DNA of 64,000 nucleotides from Pieris napi (Eukaryota; Arthropoda; Insecta; Lepidoptera; Pieridae), in NCBI RefSeq assembly GCF_905475465.1, contig NC_062250.1, positions 4,610,501 through 4,674,500 on the forward strand. The letters run 5' to 3'. The notes under the pieces are model-generated. The model had not been told where the DNA came from. It searched no databases and saw only the letters and a program-made list of their open reading frames with translations. The translations under genes and the position numbers were made by a program. Positions 58,352 to 64,000 of the stretch are shown piece after piece. How positions within the stretch are numbered: the first letter of the stretch is position 1; every line of letters begins with the position of its first letter.

Positions 58352-58470
58352 TTTTATAGAAAAGGGGCAAATGGGCAGGAGGCTCACTTGATGTTAAGTG
58401 ATACCGCCCATGGACACTCTCAATGCCAGAGGGCTCGTGAGTGCGTTGCCGGCCTTTAAAGAATTTAAAG
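58352..58470 (-). mobile_element. LINE-C 3' fragment, best-preserved 3' UTR, minus strand
   Basis: A T-run (TTCTTTTTTTTATAGAAAAG) on the left is the poly(A)-like tail. GGGCAGGAGGCTCACTTGAT, CCATGGACACTCTCAATGCC and GTGCGTTGCCGGCCTTTAAA match the antisense consensus almost perfectly. The 107-codon minus frame 58394-58717 starts from this repeat. Confidence 0.82.
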
Positions 58471-60232
58471 AAATTCTTGACTTGACTTTCGTCGCTATAT
58501 TAACTAGATAATCCGATCTAAATTGATTTTTTTTGTGAAACAAATTATTATTATAAACGGACAAAAACACCTTTATAATAGATAGTGGTATCGCTATACA
58601 GCTAGGAGATCCACAAGGACCAAACTTTGTCAAAAATACATGTACACATATGTTAAACAACTTAAACGTAGCAAGTATCGCGACAAAACAGTTTATACAC
58701 ACTTTTTCAGTGGACAAATTAAACTAAATTATTCAACCCGCTAGTTGTCCTATTCTATCATAAACATTATGAATGGAAAACATCCTTAGAAGTGAGTCTC
58801 AGCGGGTTTTCAGTGTCAGCTACAAGCGACGCATATTTTTCGCCACCCAAAACTAGAAAAAGTTATTACCTAAACTCTTCATTGGAGCCAATGTCGGTAT
58901 TCGCCCAGTAATGATAGTAAGACCGAAAGAATACGCACGAAATGACTTAAAAGTAAAGGATACAAATACAGAAATAACATATTAAAGTTGATAGTGTTAA
59001 TGGCATCACACCGTGACCAATCGGACATAGCACTGATGAGTGTTTATCCGACATTGTTTCATTCCTAAGTCCTAATTTTTGAGTTCTTAAGAATGTAGAA
59101 TCCTCAGAAAAAACGCAATGAATATACCACGAATGGTCAAGTCACAAAGCCACACCGATCATTACTAAGTAATAGTTACTTTATAACCTTTGCCAGGGAA
59201 CTCCTAGTAGGGGGGAGCAAAGTTCGCAGCTAGGGCAGATGTACACTGACACCTGCCCCTTATTATATCTCTTTCACTCCTGAAGATTACTATAAATCCC
59301 TCTCTATCCAGTAGCTATTTTATGAATAATTAATTAATCTAATCAAGCGTATAAATTCAGATATTATAATAATTTAAATCAAAAATGACATTGACATTAT
59401 ATAAGCCTATAGGCTTGTGAAAAAAATATTTTGCTATTTTTGATCGTTGTTGACCTTAAGAAAAGAAAAATAAACAAAAGATTGGATCTTCTTCATATCA
59501 TTTTATACTAGTATATTTAAATTAGGCTATCACGTGATTGAAGTCACGCTCACCAACTAAGTATAAAAATAATGTTTCCTAACCTTGTTCATATTTTAAA
59601 TAAAGAATGTAAAGAAAATCTGCAAGTGAAATATAAAAGTGCATCAACAGGTGTATTTTTCGTTTATAATTACAAAAATTTCTCTCAAAACGTTTATTCA
59701 TAATTGACTTCTCGACGCGTGTGTCAAATACTAATTATATTAAAATACAGTTTGAACGGGAAATGCTAATATTTGTGTAATTTTTAACGCAACCACAATT
59801 AGCCACCTGTATCAAGGACCGAGAAGGATTTGTTATATTATTATGAATCGATTCAAAACGTAAGACTTCAAGAAACAATTGTTTGATTCCAAGTTTATAC
59901 CTATGACTGTGATTAACCTATAAAGAATCACTTGATATTTACTTATTATTTTATTTTATTTAGGACCGCGTTTACTTTGACCAGATTTCTCCAGGAATCA
60001 ATCTCAGATAAACACATTAAATAAACTTGACCTTTTAAGACAGAACGGAGAACAGTTCGTTCCTTAAAAAAAATTATTTGATTTTTTATTGCGACATTAT
60101 TGAGCAGGACAGAATATATTAATTAATGCTTAGAAATTCATAATTATTCATTTTAAAATACTACATTTATACAATTGCCTTGCTCTAAAAAATATTGGTT
60201 GTTTGTAAAGTAGGTTTACGATCGAGATGTTT
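58471..60232. other. Long unique AT-rich stretch, no gene seen
   Basis: 58780-58930 and 59190-59270 are slightly GC-richer. No repeat ends or coding signal recognised. Confidence 0.4.
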
Positions 60233-60550
60233 ACGTGATAACGTCTTATTGGTGATATAAGTTTTTGGGAAGTAAGGAATTAATGAAGATAACAAATCTC
60301 CATTCGTTTGTATGCCGCTAGAGTGAGAGAGACGGAAGATCGGTCCACTCACTCGAACGCTATGCCAGCCTCCGCTCGTGAGGATTCCGCGTGACAAGTT
60401 TCACGGAATGACTGGCAGCGCTCGAGATGAGACGGGAGATCGGTCCGTCTCTCTCTCGTTATACCTGCGATCGCGCTCGTGAGGTTTTGGTGTGACACAA
60501 GTTTCTGAACATGTCACCCGACTAAAACGATTTTAAAGACGTTATCACGT
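60233..60550. mobile_element. TIR element with internal ~100-bp duplication
   Basis: ACGTGATAACGTCTT (60233-60247) and AAGACGTTATCACGT (60536-60550) are perfect 15-bp inverted repeats. Inside, two related blocks occur (about 60319-60407 and 60420-60507), both with AGATCGGTCC, GAG repeats and GCTCGTGAGG...GTGACA-AGTTTC. It is GC-rich for the region and has no coding capacity. Further homology may extend outside the inverted repeats (GTTTGTAAAGTAGGTTTACG on the left). Confidence 0.6.
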
Positions 60551-60930
60551 CAAAAGGTTAACTATAAGAAAAAGTGAAAAGTATTTATTTCTCACAGCTA
60601 TTAATAGAAAAGTTGTTAATACTAAAGATATTTTAAGAGATAGACTTTAAATGATGTGAATGCAAAACGTTGTAGACACAGCAATTTAATAGTCTCGCGA
60701 GCTACGTGCGCCTGAGAGCCGAACATGACTGTAAATAAATTGTACAATAGTTATGCTTTATTTGAATTAAGTGTATTTATTACCAACCTTATTACCGAAC
60801 ATAAGAACGCCGTCTAAATTTCGAATTTGGAATCTTTTATTTCTATTTAACACCACAAAAAAGTCTCTTCAAGCGGAATTATTGACAATAAACAATTTAC
60901 AAGTGATTAAAGTAAACAAATATACTTCGA
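60551..60930. other. Unique sequence, no gene seen
   Basis: Nothing recognised. The chance plus frame starting at 60771 has no motif. Confidence 0.4.
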
Positions 60931-61560
60931 AGCAAAGACAAAGGGTCCTTGTGATTAATATGATAGGCAGGACGTTAAACTTCAACAAGTTTACGAGTGG
61001 TTTACGTCGCACGCGGTTTTCCGACCGGGCAGGTGCCGCCGCACACTTCTTTCATTAAAATTAATACCAATGTCGCGTGTGCACATTCTTACTCGATAAC
61101 GCCTCGTCGTAATTAAGGTATGGTTTAAAACGAGCAAACTCGTCTTCCAGTCGCGCGCCCGCCACGCGACTCGACGTTTAACAAGAATTCTACGCTCTCA
61201 TATCATATCAAGATTATATGACACAAAATATCGAGTTTGTTTATTGGCAATCAGCGTTCGACGTTTTATTTATGCTGCCAGTTTTTCACCTGTTCGAATT
61301 CGGTGCCATTGGATGCACTTTAATGTTGAAGGATATATGATTCTAACAAAGCTAATTATCTAATTAGGTCTATCGTTAACGAGGTATCGTAAAGCTGCTT
61401 GTCGGCGAATGTGATTTTTAACGCTGGTTTTTTTTTAAATGTCATTGATCGGTTTAAACAACAGATCGAATTCGTTTGTTGATTCTATGTGTGAATCGAT
61501 TCTCTTATCTTGAGCAAGATCAATGTGGAAGTGTCAACAAGCCGCTGTTGTAGTCACATT
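60931..61560. promoter_or_regulatory. Repeat-free block with GC-rich patches, candidate regulatory DNA
   Basis: GTCGCACGCGGTTTTCCGAC, GGGCAGGTGCCGCCGCACAC and CAGTCGCGCGCCCGCCACGC alternate with AT-rich spacers. They contain homeodomain-like CTAATTATCTAATTAG (61357-61372), TTTATTGGC (61249) and the E-box CACCTG (61287-61292). No repeat resemblance. An enhancer-like role is inference from composition and motif clustering only. Confidence 0.3.
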
Positions 61561-64000
61561 GTCCTCACGTCCCACTGTCCTCCCTTCAATCCACGACAAT
61601 CCGATACAATTGGCCGATATCCCTCGTTCAATAAAACACAACGACATTTGCATTATGTCCTATAGCGTGTGAAAATGTCACGTCAGGATATACATACAGC
61701 TTATACATATATATTTAGGTTGGCGTGAGAGTACCTCATCATGCCACTATAATATATAAGATAACCTTTCCTTACATTTTTTTAAAATAACAAAGCCAGT
61801 TTATATACACAAAGATTATTTATATATTACATCAAAGTTACACTTTTTTGGCATTTAAAAACACATTTTATTTTAAGTTCACCACATCGTATATAATGCT
61901 GTATCTACAGTATATGTTACAAGCTATCATTTCTAAAATTATGTTACACAAGATTTAAAAATAAGTAAAATACAATTCCAATTTTAGATTTTACTTGTTT
62001 AACAATAAAAAAAAAATACTAGCAACACAGCGGATTAGGTATCATATAGGCACTTAATAAAGCTTTTTTTTAATTGATCAGCCCACTATGGAATATATAT
62101 ATACATTTATCATTTTGAAAACATAAATAAAACTTGTAGTATAAATTCCTCTTTTTAAATAAAAACCTTTGTTTACAACAGTGCTTTGATCAATCAATTA
62201 AAACCGCGTTTAAACGCAAATCATGCTTAGTATTTGGCGTTTGATATGGCCAAGCTTTGTTATGAGGGGAAATGTACATTCCATATTACTTTTCACCCTT
62301 TGACGTTGAATAGGAGTCACTCAACAAATCGTTAATCAATGGATCAGGTAGTTCTTTTGTATGCGGCAACCTTTATACATGATTTATAGATGTGCATAAT
62401 TTTCAAATGTGAGGTCAAAATAGAATTTAACAGGCTACTGATATCAAATGAGTATTGAATTATGTTGATATACTGCGTCATTCTTATAGGAACTACTGTG
62501 TGAATTAGCTTCATTAGAAATGCAAATGCCAAACAATTTTAGAGTAAAAAGTTTTTCTTTAATTTTATTTTTAGTTTTTATTTTATTTTTTATATATTTT
62601 ATTCAGACGTATTTTTATTTTAATTACCTAATTTTAAATACTGTTTACATTTTTAATTAAAATAAATATTTAACTTTAAATTAAACTTTAATTATTATTT
62701 ATTATGTAACCTACAACAACACATGACACTTGAATAATATTAATTTTCACATATCCCGTAACTACTTACTAATTTCAGCTGTTTAGAAATCAATTGTAAA
62801 AAAAAATTTGTCTGTCTTTTTCTTTGATCTTCTACGGCCCGAAAATAAACTTTCATTTTTTTACAATTTATCTCTCCCTGTCTCTCGCTTTTTCTCCCCA
62901 AAACCTACAGTTTGACAATCAAATCTTAAATGTATATTTACACAAATACTAATAATTGTTTATTTTAGTCCCACACTGTTGAAGCGTAACTTTGACAGAT
63001 GACACTATTCCCATAATCATCACCCCAATCCCACGTACATCTCGTAATTTGTTAAACATAATTGTTTTATTTATAACAACCGGCGCGTAATTGTTTGAGA
63101 AATTAGGGAATGTCACAACATTATTATAACATCCCTCTAGAATGCATTTTATTTAACAACTGCATCAACGTGCATTCCCTGACATTGAGAGTTCATACCC
63201 AGTCCTTACATCAGAGCACTTTTTATTTGCGCAAGTACATATTGGCAAATCGTAGGCACAATGATGTGTCAGCATAGAAGAATGATTCCCTAATTAAAAC
63301 CTTAAAAAGGGGGTTAGGAAGTTTCATAATTAATAAGATGATGACATTTTCGTCGACAAGCCAAAATAATGCTGTTTGTATTGTAGCATTTAAAAAGAAC
63401 ATGAGAACATTTAGGATGTTACAGTATTAAAAGTTCGTCTTAGCGTTACCTAGCGTTTATCAAATATCCTCGACACTGTAAAAACCAAACTTATCAATAG
63501 TTACCGACATTTTATACATAAGTGCATAAACAAAAATTTATATATTATATATAAAATAATAACCATAATATTTAAAGAAAATGCCCACAGATAATTTGAC
63601 AAATAATGCAAAATATATCTTTAGTTACTAGAAGCACTGTTTATTCACAATGATCAGGCAAATATGTTTAAAAAAATACCAGCAAAGAAACGGAGATAGT
63701 TATGCGCTTCTATTAAACATTTACTCCCCAGTATATGAATCCAGGACCTCGATAAACGCATCAAAAAAACCAATTGCGTGCGTGGTGGAATATAACGCAA
63801 CCCTAAAATAGGTACAAAACCTATTATGGCCTTCCCACACGTCATGTCCGGTAGTTTTGGGTGTGATTACATCAAGGGTAAAAACGTGTATTAATCGTTT
63901 TTCGATAGATAAAATCTACCAAACTAAGTATTTTTTTACAATATTTGCTTGCTAACCGCGTTTTTAGTTATCCATACACTAGTTTTGATACTCGGAAAAA
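61561..64000. other. Unique AT-rich sequence to window end, no gene seen
   Basis: 62180-62340 and 63000-63290 are less AT-rich and repeat-free. Minus frames at 62344-62532 and 63654-63845 have no motif. No transposon ends recognised. Confidence 0.4.

Noticed and set aside
58394..58717. 107-codon minus-strand ORF
   Set aside because: Its end is LINE-C 3' UTR and the remainder has no motif or splice context.

Overview
This is non-coding DNA from a moth or butterfly (Lepidoptera). It is strongly AT-rich, with long T/A runs and short AT microsatellites. No continuous gene is visible. The assignment rests on the repeat families, several of which I recognise as lepidopteran: non-autonomous Helitrons with TC...CTAG ends inserted between A and T, a tRNA-derived SINE with Pol III A and B boxes, and many short 3' fragments of non-LTR retrotransposons whose decayed reading frames still show ORF2 C-terminal motifs. 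Open frames reach only about 60-120 codons, and most lie inside repeats.

Layout. 1-12 kb: Helitrons (1340, 4557, 5460, 6798, 9640), a SINE with 15-bp target duplications (6015), terminal-inverted-repeat (TIR) elements (3059, 6604, 7539), and two minus-strand open frames with hydrophobic N-termini (9299, 10083). 12-24 kb: three dispersed copies (third at 27370) of an unclassified inverted-repeat family A, a second SINE family (13338), a possible exon (14711), a TTAA-type MITE (15511), a TAA-type MITE split by a Helitron (16966), and a 37-bp minisatellite (18634). 24-26 kb: a unique block with a CpG-rich core. 26-40 kb: scattered LINE and SINE pieces in mostly unique sequence. 40-42 kb: a SINE and a Helitron, each precisely inserted in or at the edge of a ~118-bp tandem array. 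46-50 kb: LINE fragments, a hAT remnant that still encodes part of the transposase C-terminus, and a LINE fragment carrying a perfect 22-bp-arm palindrome. 50-56 kb: SINE, LINE fragments, and an RTE-type LINE tail split by a TA-flanked MITE and ending in (ATT)41. 57-64 kb: a full Helitron, a TIR element with an internal duplication, and further GC-elevated unique blocks.

The picture fits a large intron or an intergenic regulatory region with heavy transposon turnover. Several GC-elevated, repeat-free blocks (about 24.8-25.9, 53.1-53.4, 58.0-58.3 and 60.9-61.6 kb) are the best candidates for host regulatory DNA. The clearest results are nested insertions in which the interrupted sequence can be rejoined exactly. 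The host exon and ORF candidates are weak and marked as such. No CRISPR array, rRNA gene, free-standing tRNA gene or operon was seen.
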